DNA of 64,000 nt from Thiofaba sp039822285 (GTDB lineage Bacteria; Pseudomonadota; Gammaproteobacteria; Halothiobacillales; Halothiobacillaceae): NCBI RefSeq assembly GCF_039822285.1, contig NZ_JBAJEY010000001.1, positions 124,001 to 188,000 of the forward strand, given 5' to 3'. Within the stretch, counting starts at the first letter, position 1. Each line of letters begins with the position of its first letter. A program made the position numbers and the translations under genes. The notes beneath the pieces are model-generated. The model saw only the letters and a list, made by a program, of their open reading frames with translations. It had not been told where the DNA came from and searched no databases. Positions 17,053 through 25,431 of the stretch are shown here, one piece after another.

Positions 17053-18455
17053 GGGCCTTGCTCCAGCCAGTGGAGGGCGTGCTGGGGATCATCATCGATG
17101 ACGGCCTCGGGCGGCAGTCCGATGGACTGCAGGGCCTCGTGCCAGTGGCCGATGCGCCCCGCATCCCGAGGTTCATGGTCCATCAGCCAGACATGCGTGT
17201 CGTCGGCGTGGCCGGCCAGCTCGGTGAGATAGCGCAGGGTGCCCCGGTCGGGCGAGAGGCGCGCATCGAGGGCGACCAGCAGGCGGGCCGGGGGATGGGC
17301 CTGCAACGCCTCGAGCAGGCGCTGACGTTCCTCGCGCGAATCGACCACCGTCCAGGTCGCGAGCCGCTCCGCTTCGGCGGGTGGCCAGATGATATCGGCG
17401 GCAAGCTCCAGTCCCACCAGAAGGTTCGTTTCGCCATGGTGTGCGGCATGCGCCTGGATGCGCGCGCGCGGCAGGCTGCTCGGGGCCTGATCGACGACGC
17501 CGATGCGCTCGCTCGCGGGCAGCAGACGGGCGCGCAGCGCAGCGTAGCCCGGAAGATTCAGGTCGAGGCGCAGACGGCTGCGGCCGCGCATCCACAGGAG
17601 TTGGCAGCCCGCCCACAGCAGCAGACGCGGCAGGAGGCCGTAGGCCACCACGCAGCCCACGAGCCAGGAGGACCACGCGAGCCGCGCGGCCTCCATCTGT
17701 GGCAGCCCCTCGCCACTTGCGCGCACCATGCCTGCATCCGGGATGGCGAACCCGAGTTTTGCGGGAAGCCAGCCGAGGGCGGCGGTCAAGGCGACGAACA
17801 CCTCCGAGGGCAGGATCGTGGTCTCAATGATGAAGGCATAGCGCTGCAGGGCGAGTGCGAGCAGCAGCCCCAAGAGGGCGCCGAGCAGGGCGATCAGCCA
17901 GAGCAGGTGGCTGATCGCGCCGCTGACCCAGCGCAGCAGGCCATGCTGCGCCAGCAGATGGAGCAGGGCCCCGCCGATCAACGCGTCTTGCTTTCGGCCC
18001 GTACCGAGTGCGCCCAGATGGTCGCTCAGCCACCACCAGGCCCGGCCGAGCAGCGCTCCACCGCCCTGGCCGCCGGCCGTCATGCCGACCAGCCACAGGG
18101 CAAGGCTGAACAGGTGCACGCCGAGCAGGCTGCCGAGGAGCCAGAGCACGTTGACCGGCCGATCGCCCGTCCCCATCACGCCGAGGGCGGCGCCGAAGCC
18201 GCTGATGAGGGCGATCAGGGCAAGGACAAGCAAGGTGGTGCGGGCGTGTCCGCGCCAGGCCGTGATGGACGCAAGCCAACCCTCGCGCGCGCCGATGAGC
18301 TCGGCGCGACGCAGGATGCGTGTCTCGGCATCCGCAGGCGCCTGGAGCACCTGGGGAAGGAGGTCGCCATCCTCCAGCGGCGATCCCGCAGCCTCATGCT
18401 GGCGGATGACCTCGGCCAGCCAGCGGGACTCGAGCGGCGTCAGGGCGTGGGGCAA
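17049..18455 (-). CDS. DUF2868 domain membrane protein
   Basis: This inner-membrane protein of 468 residues has predicted transmembrane segments at about 70-95, 104-128, 170-200, 209-235 and 250-270. A large soluble C-terminal part follows, with VVDSREERQRLLEALQ and VALDARLSPDRGTLRYL. It matches the DUF2868 family, which has no assigned function. It overlaps the DUF3482 GTPase by 4 bp and begins 23 bp after uppP, so the undecaprenyl phosphatase, this protein and the GTPase are probably on one message. A role in envelope physiology is an inference from position only. Confidence 0.86.
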   Translation of the reverse strand: MPHALTPLESRWLAEVIRQHEAAGSPLEDGDLLPQVLQAPADAETRILRRAELIGAREGWLASITAWRGHARTTLLVLALIALISGFGAALGVMGTGDRPVNVLWLLGSLLGVHLFSLALWLVGMTAGGQGGGALLGRAWWWLSDHLGALGTGRKQDALIGGALLHLLAQHGLLRWVSGAISHLLWLIALLGALLGLLLALALQRYAFIIETTILPSEVFVALTAALGWLPAKLGFAIPDAGMVRASGEGLPQMEAARLAWSSWLVGCVVAYGLLPRLLLWAGCQLLWMRGRSRLRLDLNLPGYAALRARLLPASERIGVVDQAPSSLPRARIQAHAAHHGETNLLVGLELAADIIWPPAEAERLATWTVVDSREERQRLLEALQAHPPARLLVALDARLSPDRGTLRYLTELAGHADDTHVWLMDHEPRDAGRIGHWHEALQSIGLPPEAVIDDDPQHALHWLEQGP

Positions 18456-18478
18456 GCGCGGCCTCGGCGGTGGTGCGG

Positions 18479-19276
18479 TTACAGGAAGTAGAGCAGCACC
18501 AGGCTGCCGAACACGATGCGGTACCAGGCAAAGCCGACGAAGCTGTGGCTGGACACGTAGTGCAGCAGGAAGCGCACCGCGGCGAGTCCGGAAATGAAGG
18601 CCATGACGAAGCCTACCGCGATCATGCCCATGTCCTCCCCGTTGAGCTGCCCGGCGTGCTTGTACAGATCGTAGGTCACGGCGGCGAACATGGTGGGAAT
18701 GGCGAGGAAGAAGGAGAACTCGGTGGCGGTGGTGCGCGAGAGGCCGAACACCAACCCGCCCATGATGGTGGCGCCGGAGCGCGAGGTGCCCGGGAACAGC
18801 GAGATACTCTGCGCCAGCCCGACCTTGAGGGCATCGCCCCAGCGCATGTCATCCACGGTGTGGATGCGCGGGGCGGGCTTGAAGCGCTCCACCAGGAGGA
18901 TGACGATGCCGCCCACGATCAGCGCCCCCGCCACGGTCAGCGGGCTGAACAGGTGGTCCTTGATCAGCTTGTGGAACAACAGGCCGAACACCATGGCCGG
19001 GATGAAGGCGATGATCAGATTGATGGCAAAGCGCTGCGCCGTCGCCTCATGGGGAAGGCCCCTGACCACGGTGAAGATCTTCGCACGGTAATGCCAGCAC
19101 ACCGCCAGGATGGCGCCGAGCTGGATGGCGATGGTGAAGACCTTGCCCGCCTCGTCGTTGTAGCCCAAAAGGTCCTGGGCGATGATCAGATGCCCGGTGG
19201 AGGAGATGGGCAGAAACTCGGTCGCGCCCTCGATCAGGCCCAGCACAGCGGCCTTCAGCAGCATCCACAGGTCCAT
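18479..19276 (-). CDS. uppP: undecaprenyl-diphosphatase UppP (BacA)
   Basis: This integral membrane phosphatase recycles undecaprenyl diphosphate to the monophosphate carrier for peptidoglycan and other envelope polymers. Overexpression gives bacitracin resistance. Signatures are GLIEGATEFLPISSTGHL near residues 13-30 and the FPGTSRSGAT motif. Length is 265 residues with about eight transmembrane helices, as usual. The ATG at 19276 (MDLWMLLKAAVLG) is chosen because the longer frame upstream only reads over dapE. The start lies one base after the dapE stop, so translation is probably coupled. Confidence 0.96.
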   Translation of the reverse strand: MDLWMLLKAAVLGLIEGATEFLPISSTGHLIIAQDLLGYNDEAGKVFTIAIQLGAILAVCWHYRAKIFTVVRGLPHEATAQRFAINLIIAFIPAMVFGLLFHKLIKDHLFSPLTVAGALIVGGIVILLVERFKPAPRIHTVDDMRWGDALKVGLAQSISLFPGTSRSGATIMGGLVFGLSRTTATEFSFFLAIPTMFAAVTYDLYKHAGQLNGEDMGMIAVGFVMAFISGLAAVRFLLHYVSSHSFVGFAWYRIVFGSLVLLYFL

Positions 19277-19277
19277 G

Positions 19278-20423
19278 TCAGGCGCCTTCCTCGTCGAGCA
19301 GGAGCAGGTCGAGGATGCGCTCGTACACCGTCGCCAGGCGCTCCAGGTCCTCGATGCCGACGCACTCGTTGACCTTGTGGATGGTGGCATTCAAGGGGCC
19401 GAGCTCGATCACCTCCGCGCCGGTGGGGGCGATGAAACGGGCATCCGAGGTGCCCCCGGAGGTCGAGGGCATGGTCTCGATGCCGAGCACGTCGCGAATG
19501 GCCGTGTGCACCGCTTCCACCAGCCGGCCATCCGCGCGGGTGAGGAAGGGGTGGCCGGAGAGGTTCCAGTCCAGGGTGTAGTTCAGCCCGTGGCGGCTCA
19601 GGATCTCCTCCACCCTGGCCTGCAGCCCCTCGGAAGTCCACTCGGTGTTGAAGCGAAAGTTGAACTGGACGATGAGTTCGCCCGGGATGACGTTGTTGGC
19701 CCCGGTGCCGGCGTGGATATTGGCGATCTGGAAGCTCGTGGGCGGGAAGTGCGCGTTGCCTTCGTCCCACACGGTCGCGGCCAGTTCCGCCAGGGCGGGG
19801 GCGGCGCGGTGCACCGGGTTGTCGGCCAGGTGCGGATAGGCCACATGACCTTGCACGCCGTGCACGGTGAGATTGCCGGTGAGCGAACCGCGGCGGCCGA
19901 TCTTGAATTCATCGCCCAGCACCGCGCGGCTCGTGGGCTCGCCGACGATGGCGTAGTCGATCTTCTCGCCGCGACGCTCAAGCGTCTCGATGACCCTGAC
20001 CGTGCCATCCACCGCCACGCCTTCCTCGTCCGAGGTCAACAGGAAGGCGATCGAGCCCGCATGGTCGGGATGGCGCTGCACGAAGCGCTCGGCCGCGACC
20101 ACCAGCGCCGCGACGCCACCCTTCATGTCTGCCGCGCCGCGGCCGTACAGCAGCCCGTCGCGCACGGTCGGCTGGAACGGCGGCGAGCTCCAGGCCTCCT
20201 CGCGCCCGGGCGGCACGACATCGGTGTGGCCGGCAAGGGCCACCAGCGGCCCCTTGTCGCCACGTCGCGCCCACAGATTGGTCACGGAGCCTGCATGCAT
20301 CCACTCGATGTGGAAGCCGAGCCTTTCCAGCCGGGCAGCGAGCATGGCCTGGCAGCCGGCATCTTCGGGGGTGACGGATCGGCGGCCGATGAGGTCGCTG
20401 GCGAGCTTGAGGACGTCGGACAT
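19278..20423 (-). CDS. dapE: succinyl-diaminopimelate desuccinylase
   Basis: DapE is an M20-family zinc hydrolase that removes succinate from N-succinyl-LL-diaminopimelate in the lysine and peptidoglycan branch. Metal-binding signatures are GHTDVVPPG (H66), GRGAADMKGG (D99) and SDEEG (E133/E134), and the protein is the normal 381 residues. It follows yffB by 2 bp and precedes uppP by one base. The same pathway's dapC and dapD are 10 kb away on the same strand, separated here by the metal-efflux genes. Confidence 0.97.
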   Translation of the reverse strand: MSDVLKLASDLIGRRSVTPEDAGCQAMLAARLERLGFHIEWMHAGSVTNLWARRGDKGPLVALAGHTDVVPPGREEAWSSPPFQPTVRDGLLYGRGAADMKGGVAALVVAAERFVQRHPDHAGSIAFLLTSDEEGVAVDGTVRVIETLERRGEKIDYAIVGEPTSRAVLGDEFKIGRRGSLTGNLTVHGVQGHVAYPHLADNPVHRAAPALAELAATVWDEGNAHFPPTSFQIANIHAGTGANNVIPGELIVQFNFRFNTEWTSEGLQARVEEILSRHGLNYTLDWNLSGHPFLTRADGRLVEAVHTAIRDVLGIETMPSTSGGTSDARFIAPTGAEVIELGPLNATIHKVNECVGIEDLERLATVYERILDLLLLDEEGA

Positions 20424-20425
20424 GA

Positions 20426-20776
20426 TTATTCCTTGAAGGCAGTTTCGTATTCGGCCTCCACGAAGCCTGCCAACAGGCGGCCGTCGGGCAGCTCGACGAT
20501 CGGGCGGCGGATGAGGTTGTGCTGGCTGCGCAGCAGGGCGAGGGCCTTGTCGCGGTTAAGCCCCGCCTTGGCCTCCTCCGGCAGGGTGCGCCAGGTGGTG
20601 CCGGTCTTTTTCAGCAGCTTCTCCCAGCCAAGCCGGGTCTCCCAGGCCAGCAGGTGATCCTCCGGCACGCCGTCTTTTTTGAAGTCATGGAAGTGGTAGG
20701 GCAGTCCGCGTTGCTCCAGCCAGGCACGGGCCTTCTTCACCGTGCCGCAGTTGGAGATGCCATAAACATGAAGCAT
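20426..20776 (-). CDS. yffB: ArsC-like (Spx/YffB family) thioredoxin-fold protein
   Basis: This protein of 116 residues is in the ArsC/Spx superfamily. C10 lies in the YGISNCGTVKKA motif, and the FKKDGVP and NLIRRPIVE segments are typical of YffB. It has one active-site cysteine and is usually called an arsenate reductase-like protein. Real arsenate reduction is unproven for YffB, and glutathione-dependent thiol chemistry is more likely. It sits directly before dapE, as in E. coli and many relatives. Confidence 0.92.
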   Translation of the reverse strand: MLHVYGISNCGTVKKARAWLEQRGLPYHFHDFKKDGVPEDHLLAWETRLGWEKLLKKTGTTWRTLPEEAKAGLNRDKALALLRSQHNLIRRPIVELPDGRLLAGFVEAEYETAFKE

Positions 20777-20806
20777 GGACGTTCTTCTTTCGGGGGAGGG
20801 GCAACC

Positions 20807-22213
20807 TTAGCAGGCCGTCTGGGAGGCAACAATGGGCGGGGAATCCTCGGGCGGGGCAGGGAAGAGCACACGAAGGCGCGTTCCCCGTCCTTGAGGGCCG
20901 GAATGCAGTTCAATCCTGGCGTCATGCAGTCGGGCGATGCCGCGAACGATCGCGAGGCCAAGTCCGCTACCGCCCTCAGGGCTGCCAGGCAAGCGCACGA
21001 AACGCTCGAACACCGCCTCGCGTTGGGCCGGTGGGATGCCGGGGCCGCTGTCTTCGACTTCGAACAACATGGCCTGATCGATCAGGGCGGTGCGGATGAG
21101 GATGTCGCCGCCCGCTGGGGTATGACGCAGGGCGTTGTCCACGAGGTTGTCCATGAGTTCGCCGAGCATGAAGGGGTCGCCGATGACCTCGCCAGGTTCG
21201 ACGGCGAACTCCAGGTTTTGCTGCCGGGCATCGGCGCGATGCAGCCAGTCCGGTGCGCGCTCGCGGATGAGCGCGTCGAGCCGCACCCGCTCCCGCCGCA
21301 ATCCCGCTTCGGCGCCCGGTTCGGTACGGGCCAGGCCGAGCAGCTGCTGGACGAGGCGTGCGGCGCGTTCGGTGGCGGCGCGCAGCCGGTCAAGGTCATG
21401 CCGCAGGAGGGTGGTGTCCCCTTCAACCCGCGCGGCGAGTTCGGCATAGGCGCGCAGGCTGGCCAGGGGGGTGCGGAGCTGGTGGGCGGCATCGGCGATG
21501 AACCGGCGTTGTGTCTCTTGGGCATGGGCAAGACGTTCCAGCAGCGCATTGATTTCCTCGACCAGCGGGCGCACCTCCGAGGGCACGCCTGCCGTGGGGA
21601 GCGGGGCAAGGTCTTGGGCGCTGCGTCGGGCGATGTCACCTCGCAGCCGGTCCAGCGGCTTTAAGGCATGAGCAAGGCCATAGATCATCCAGAACAGGAC
21701 AAAGCTCATCAGCAGCGTCAGAGGGATGATAAGCGTCAGGGTGGTTTCGCGGCTGATCGCATCGCGCTCATGCGTGGTCTCGGCGATCAGGAGCGTGACC
21801 TCACGGCCTTCGACCATGGCCTGTAAGGCGGCCACCCGCACGCGCTGACCAAGGTAATGGGCGTCGAAGTAGAGCGGATGGCCCACCGCTGGGATATAAG
21901 GGGGAGAGGGCAGGCCTTTGTGTCCGGCAATGAAATGGTCCTCCTGACTCCGTATGGCGTAGAAGAGCTCATCCCGAGGCCCCTCGAGCAGGATATCCTG
22001 AGCGGCGACGGGCAGATCCAGTTCGATCCGCCCATCCACGACGTGCAGGCGGTCCTGGAGGATGAGGGCGGTATCGCGTAAGCCCCGGTCGTAGGGGACC
22101 GTGGTGAGTCGCAGCGTGGTGCGATAAACCAGGACCGCCGAGATCACCAGGATGGCGATCATGGGCAGCAGCACCCAGCGCGCCAGCCGCGCGCGCAGGC
22201 TAAGGCTTGGCAT
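20807..22213 (-). CDS. sensor histidine kinase (TctE/QseC-like)
   Basis: This two-component sensor kinase has 468 residues. There are two transmembrane helices (about 12-30 and 158-182) flanking a periplasmic domain of about 125 residues of the 2CSK_N type (YDRGLRDTALILQDRL). A HAMP-like linker leads to the phospho-accepting H244 in DAAHQLRTPLASL. The ATPase part has the N box DNLVDNALRHTP, the G1 box DSGPGIP and the G2 box GSGLGLAIV. It overlaps the regulator gene by 14 bp. It is divergent from a CzcCBA-like efflux operon, so a metal-ion signal in the periplasm is the best inference. TctE-type carboxylate sensing is an alternative. Confidence 0.94.
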   Translation of the reverse strand: MPSLSLRARLARWVLLPMIAILVISAVLVYRTTLRLTTVPYDRGLRDTALILQDRLHVVDGRIELDLPVAAQDILLEGPRDELFYAIRSQEDHFIAGHKGLPSPPYIPAVGHPLYFDAHYLGQRVRVAALQAMVEGREVTLLIAETTHERDAISRETTLTLIIPLTLLMSFVLFWMIYGLAHALKPLDRLRGDIARRSAQDLAPLPTAGVPSEVRPLVEEINALLERLAHAQETQRRFIADAAHQLRTPLASLRAYAELAARVEGDTTLLRHDLDRLRAATERAARLVQQLLGLARTEPGAEAGLRRERVRLDALIRERAPDWLHRADARQQNLEFAVEPGEVIGDPFMLGELMDNLVDNALRHTPAGGDILIRTALIDQAMLFEVEDSGPGIPPAQREAVFERFVRLPGSPEGGSGLGLAIVRGIARLHDARIELHSGPQGRGTRLRVLFPAPPEDSPPIVASQTAC

Positions 22214-22889
22214 GGTAGGCCTCGTTGTCCTTCTCCAGCAGGTATCCCAGCCCGCGCACCGTGCGGAGCGTCATCCCCGCCGTGCCCAGCTTGCCGCGCA
22301 GCCGCGAGATATAGACCTCGATGGCATTGGGGGTGATGGCCTCATCGTGTCCGCACAGGGCGTCGATGATGGTGGTCTTGTCGATGATGCGCCCCGCGCG
22401 CTCAACCAAGAGGCGCAGCAGGTGCCATTCGCGCGCGGACAGGTCCAGGGGCTGACCGTCCAGCCAGGCTCGCTGCGCCGCAAGGTCCAGGCGCAGGGCG
22501 CCATGCGTGAGGATGCCGAGCGACACGCCCCCCGCGCGGCGCAGGAGGGCGCGTACGCGGGCCTCCAACTCGCGGGGATCGAAGGGCTTGATAAGGTAAT
22601 CATCGGCGCCAAGGTCCAGCCCGCGTACCCGGTCTTCAAGCCCGTCGCGCGCGGTCAGAATCAACACCGGGGTGTGCGCATCCTTCTGCCGCAGGCGTTT
22701 GAGCACCTCCAGCCCCGACAGTCCCGGCAAGCCGATATCCAGCAGCACCAGATCGAACGTCTCCGCATGCAAGGCCTCCAGGGCATCGGCACCGGTGCGG
22801 GCAAAGCGCAGGCGGGGGCCGAGCGGGCGGAGGGAGTCGCCAATGGCCTCGGCGAGCAGGGTGTCGTCCTCCACAATCAAAAGATGCAT
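22200..22889 (-). CDS. OmpR-family response regulator
   Basis: This DNA-binding response regulator has 229 residues. The receiver domain has the acidic pair VEDD (about 7-9), phosphorylation site D51 in LLLDIGLPG and the conserved lysine in LIKPFD. The C-terminal winged helix has LSAREWHLLRLLVERAG and VEVYISRLRGKLG-type sequence. It starts 169 bp from the divergent efflux operon at 23059 and overlaps its kinase partner, the usual layout of metal-responsive CzcRS/CopRS systems. The shared gap also contains a hairpin repeat. Confidence 0.95.
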   Translation of the reverse strand: MHLLIVEDDTLLAEAIGDSLRPLGPRLRFARTGADALEALHAETFDLVLLDIGLPGLSGLEVLKRLRQKDAHTPVLILTARDGLEDRVRGLDLGADDYLIKPFDPRELEARVRALLRRAGGVSLGILTHGALRLDLAAQRAWLDGQPLDLSAREWHLLRLLVERAGRIIDKTTIIDALCGHDEAITPNAIEVYISRLRGKLGTAGMTLRTVRGLGYLLEKDNEAYHAKP

Positions 22890-22934
22890 GGTTTGTCAGC
22901 GTGCTGTCAGCTTGAAAGGGTGTAATAGCAACAT

Positions 22935-23019
22935 GTTGAAAAAGGGCATCGTGCCTTTTTCAACGCACCTCGTCGCATGGCTTGCCTTGGCGGGCCGTTG
23001 AAGGCGTTTTTCAACGGCC
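22935..23019. repeat. hairpin repeat pair in the regulator/efflux divergent gap
   Basis: Two hairpins are seen: GTTGAAAAAGG (22935-22945) with CCTTTTTCAAC (22954-22964), and GGCCGTTGAA (22993-23002) with TTCAACGGCC (23010-23019). Both arm types also occur, in the same order, at 5255-5285 and 5374-5412. They lie between divergent start regions and could affect either promoter or the efflux leader RNA. Confidence 0.8.
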
Positions 23020-23058
23020 TGCCAGCCGTGTTCAAAGCCTTTTTGAAGCCGTTTCATT

Positions 23059-24321
23059 ATGCCGCGTCATGTCATCTTTGCCTTGGGACTTTTTTCCCTC
23101 ATTGCTGCGGGGCTTCCGCCCCCTGAGGCCCTGGCGGCCGATCCTGCGCCGACGCGGGCCCTCTCCCTGCGTGAGTCGTTGACGCTCTGGAAGAGCCACA
23201 GCCATGAGCTGGAGCTTGCGCGACTCCAGGTCGAGGGGACGCGTTTCGATGAGCTGACGGCTGCTGCGCGGCCCAATCCGACCATGTCGGTCCAGAGCAT
23301 CGCGCCGCTCACCCAGCGGGATGTCAACGGCAACGACACCATCCTCGGGCTCAGCCAGCTGATCGAACGGGGCGGTAAGCGGGAGTTGCGTCAGGCCCTG
23401 GCGCAGAGTGCGACCCGTGCCAGCGAGCAGGATTGGAGCGATGTCATGCGCGCGCAGGGCGTGACGGTCATGCAGGCGTATTACGACCTGAAACTGGCGC
23501 AAGAGATCCTGGCCATTGACCAGGGCATGGCCGAGTTGTACCGCGGCAGCCTCATGGCCACGAGCAAGCGTTGGAAGGAGGGGGATGTCCCCGCAAGCGA
23601 TGTCACCCGCCTGAAGGTGGAGGTGGCGCGCATGGAGAATCAGGTGCGCCAGGATTTGAACACCTTGCGCCAGGCCCAGTCGGCCCTGGCCTATTACCTG
23701 GGGGTGTCGATGCAGGATGCCGCATCGCTCCAGGCCACCGATCCTTGGCCGGAGATGATGCCGGCTCATTCGCCTGGCATCGAGGGGCGCTTGGAGAAGC
23801 GTCCCGATGTGCGCGCCGCCCAGGAACGCTTGGAGGGGGCGCGCACCGCGCTGGAGCTTGCGCGGGCACAGCTGACCCGGGATGTGACGGTGGGGGTGAG
23901 CGCCGAGCGTCATCCGCTCGTTGCCAACACCGTCGGTGTGCAGGTTTCCGTGCCCCTTTTCACCAACTATCAGTACCAGGGCGAGATCGGCAAGGCGCAA
24001 ACCCTGCTCACCCAGGCCCAGGCGCAGATCGCCCAGGTGATTGCCCAGGCGCGGCAGGAGATCGCGCGGGCGCAGGGCGACCTGGAAACCGCCCAGGATC
24101 GTTTGCTGCGTTACGAGAACGGCCTCTTGGCCGATGCTGAACGCGCCGCAATCAATGCCGAATTTGCCTTCCAGCATGGCGCCTCGAGCCTGGTCGAATT
24201 GCTCGATGCGCGCCGTACCTATCTTGCCACCCAGATCGAGGCCGTCTCGGCCCGTGCCGATCACGCCAAGGCCCTGGCTGCCTGGCGGGCGGCCCTCGCA
24301 CTTATGGATGATCAGCCATGA
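23059..24321 (+). CDS. outer-membrane efflux protein, TolC/CzcC family
   Basis: This outer-membrane channel of a tripartite efflux pump has 420 residues. A signal peptide is predicted at about 1-26 (ending in EALAADP). Two long outer-membrane-efflux repeats follow, with alpha-helical barrel segments rich in alanine and glutamine (LTQAQAQIAQVIAQARQEIA region) and the family signature FQHGASSLVELLDARRTYL. It overlaps the adaptor gene by 4 bp. As first gene of the CzcCBA-like unit it exports substrate from the adaptor/pump complex across the outer membrane. Confidence 0.92.
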   Translation: MPRHVIFALGLFSLIAAGLPPPEALAADPAPTRALSLRESLTLWKSHSHELELARLQVEGTRFDELTAAARPNPTMSVQSIAPLTQRDVNGNDTILGLSQLIERGGKRELRQALAQSATRASEQDWSDVMRAQGVTVMQAYYDLKLAQEILAIDQGMAELYRGSLMATSKRWKEGDVPASDVTRLKVEVARMENQVRQDLNTLRQAQSALAYYLGVSMQDAASLQATDPWPEMMPAHSPGIEGRLEKRPDVRAAQERLEGARTALELARAQLTRDVTVGVSAERHPLVANTVGVQVSVPLFTNYQYQGEIGKAQTLLTQAQAQIAQVIAQARQEIARAQGDLETAQDRLLRYENGLLADAERAAINAEFAFQHGASSLVELLDARRTYLATQIEAVSARADHAKALAAWRAALALMDDQP

Positions 24322-25430
24322 ACAAGCTTCCGCTCATCATGACCTTGTGTTGCGTCATGGGGTCCTTCGCCGTGGGGGCCGCCGAGCCGACGCCCGCCGC
24401 CACCCAGTTTGCCGACCGGGTGCTGCGCTACCCGCCCGGCGCGCCGCAGTTGTCGTATTTGAACATCGAGGCGATGGTGGTCAGCCCCGTGCCGGTGCTC
24501 GAACCCCAGAACGGGCGGATCGCCTACAACGATGATCTGACCGCACGCGTCTTCACCCCCGTGGATGGCCGCGTCACGCGCATCGTCGCCAAACCCGGCG
24601 ATGCGGTGCGTCAGGGCGATCCTCTGGCTTGGCTGGAATCGCCGGATTACATCCAGGCCCTGGCCGATTTGAACGATGCCCGTGCCCAGCTCCGGCAGAA
24701 GAGCATCGAGCGGGACCGCGCCGCCGCGCTGTACAAGGGCGAGGTGATCGCGCGCAAGGACTTCGAGGCTGCGGTGTTCGAGCTCGAGCACGCGCAGGAG
24801 GAGCTGCGCCGGTCCGAGGCGCGTTTCCGTCACCTCAACCCCAAGCTGGATACACGCCAGACCAGCTTTGCCCTGCGTGCGCCCATCGACGGGGTGGTGA
24901 CCGAGCGCAAGATCCTGCCCGGCACCGAGGTGGACAATGCCAAGACCGAGCCTTTGTTCGTGATCACCGACCCGACCCGGCTGTGGGTCAGTTTCGAGCT
25001 GGCGGAAAAGGACGTCGGCAAGCTGCACCTGGGCCAGCCCGTGGCGGTGAGCGTGGAGGCCTATCCGGACCAGGCCTTCACCGCCCGCATCGACTTCATC
25101 AGCGACGTGGTGGACCCGACCACGCGTCGTTTGGTCGTGCGCTCGGAGCTCGACAACCCGGAACGTCGTCTCAAGCCCGAGATGTATGCCAAGGTCACGC
25201 CGCTGGCCGAAGGCCAGAGCCTGCCGCGCGTGCCCAATACGGCGCTGGTGACCGAAGGCGTCAAGACCTTCCTGTTCGTGGAGCGCGAGCCGGGGGTGAT
25301 TGAAAAGCGCGAGGTGCGCCTGGCCTTCCGTGGTCCGGCGACATCGTGGGTGAAGGAGGGCCTCAAGGCGGGCGAGCGCATCGTCACCACGGGCGCCTTG
25401 CTGCTCAATGCCGAGCTTTCGGGGCAATGA
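24318..25430 (+). CDS. RND efflux periplasmic adaptor (CzcB/CusB-like)
   Basis: This membrane-fusion protein has 370 residues and a signal peptide (MNKLPLIMTLCCVMGSFAVGA). The lipoyl/barrel-sandwich part has VFTPVDGRVTRIVAKPGDAVRQGDPL. A helical hairpin follows, then beta-barrel and membrane-proximal domains with PIDGVVTERKILPGTEVD and WVSFELAEKDVGKL. It links the inner-membrane pump to the outer-membrane channel. It overlaps the upstream channel gene by 4 bp, and its stop is one base before the pump start. Confidence 0.93.
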   Translation: MNKLPLIMTLCCVMGSFAVGAAEPTPAATQFADRVLRYPPGAPQLSYLNIEAMVVSPVPVLEPQNGRIAYNDDLTARVFTPVDGRVTRIVAKPGDAVRQGDPLAWLESPDYIQALADLNDARAQLRQKSIERDRAAALYKGEVIARKDFEAAVFELEHAQEELRRSEARFRHLNPKLDTRQTSFALRAPIDGVVTERKILPGTEVDNAKTEPLFVITDPTRLWVSFELAEKDVGKLHLGQPVAVSVEAYPDQAFTARIDFISDVVDPTTRRLVVRSELDNPERRLKPEMYAKVTPLAEGQSLPRVPNTALVTEGVKTFLFVEREPGVIEKREVRLAFRGPATSWVKEGLKAGERIVTTGALLLNAELSGQ

Positions 25431-25431
25431 C

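Noticed and set aside
20807..22889. TctDE-type tricarboxylate control system
   Set aside because: The kinase sensor domain resembles TctE, but no tricarboxylate transporter is present and the neighbouring divergent operon is a metal pump, so metal control is preferred.
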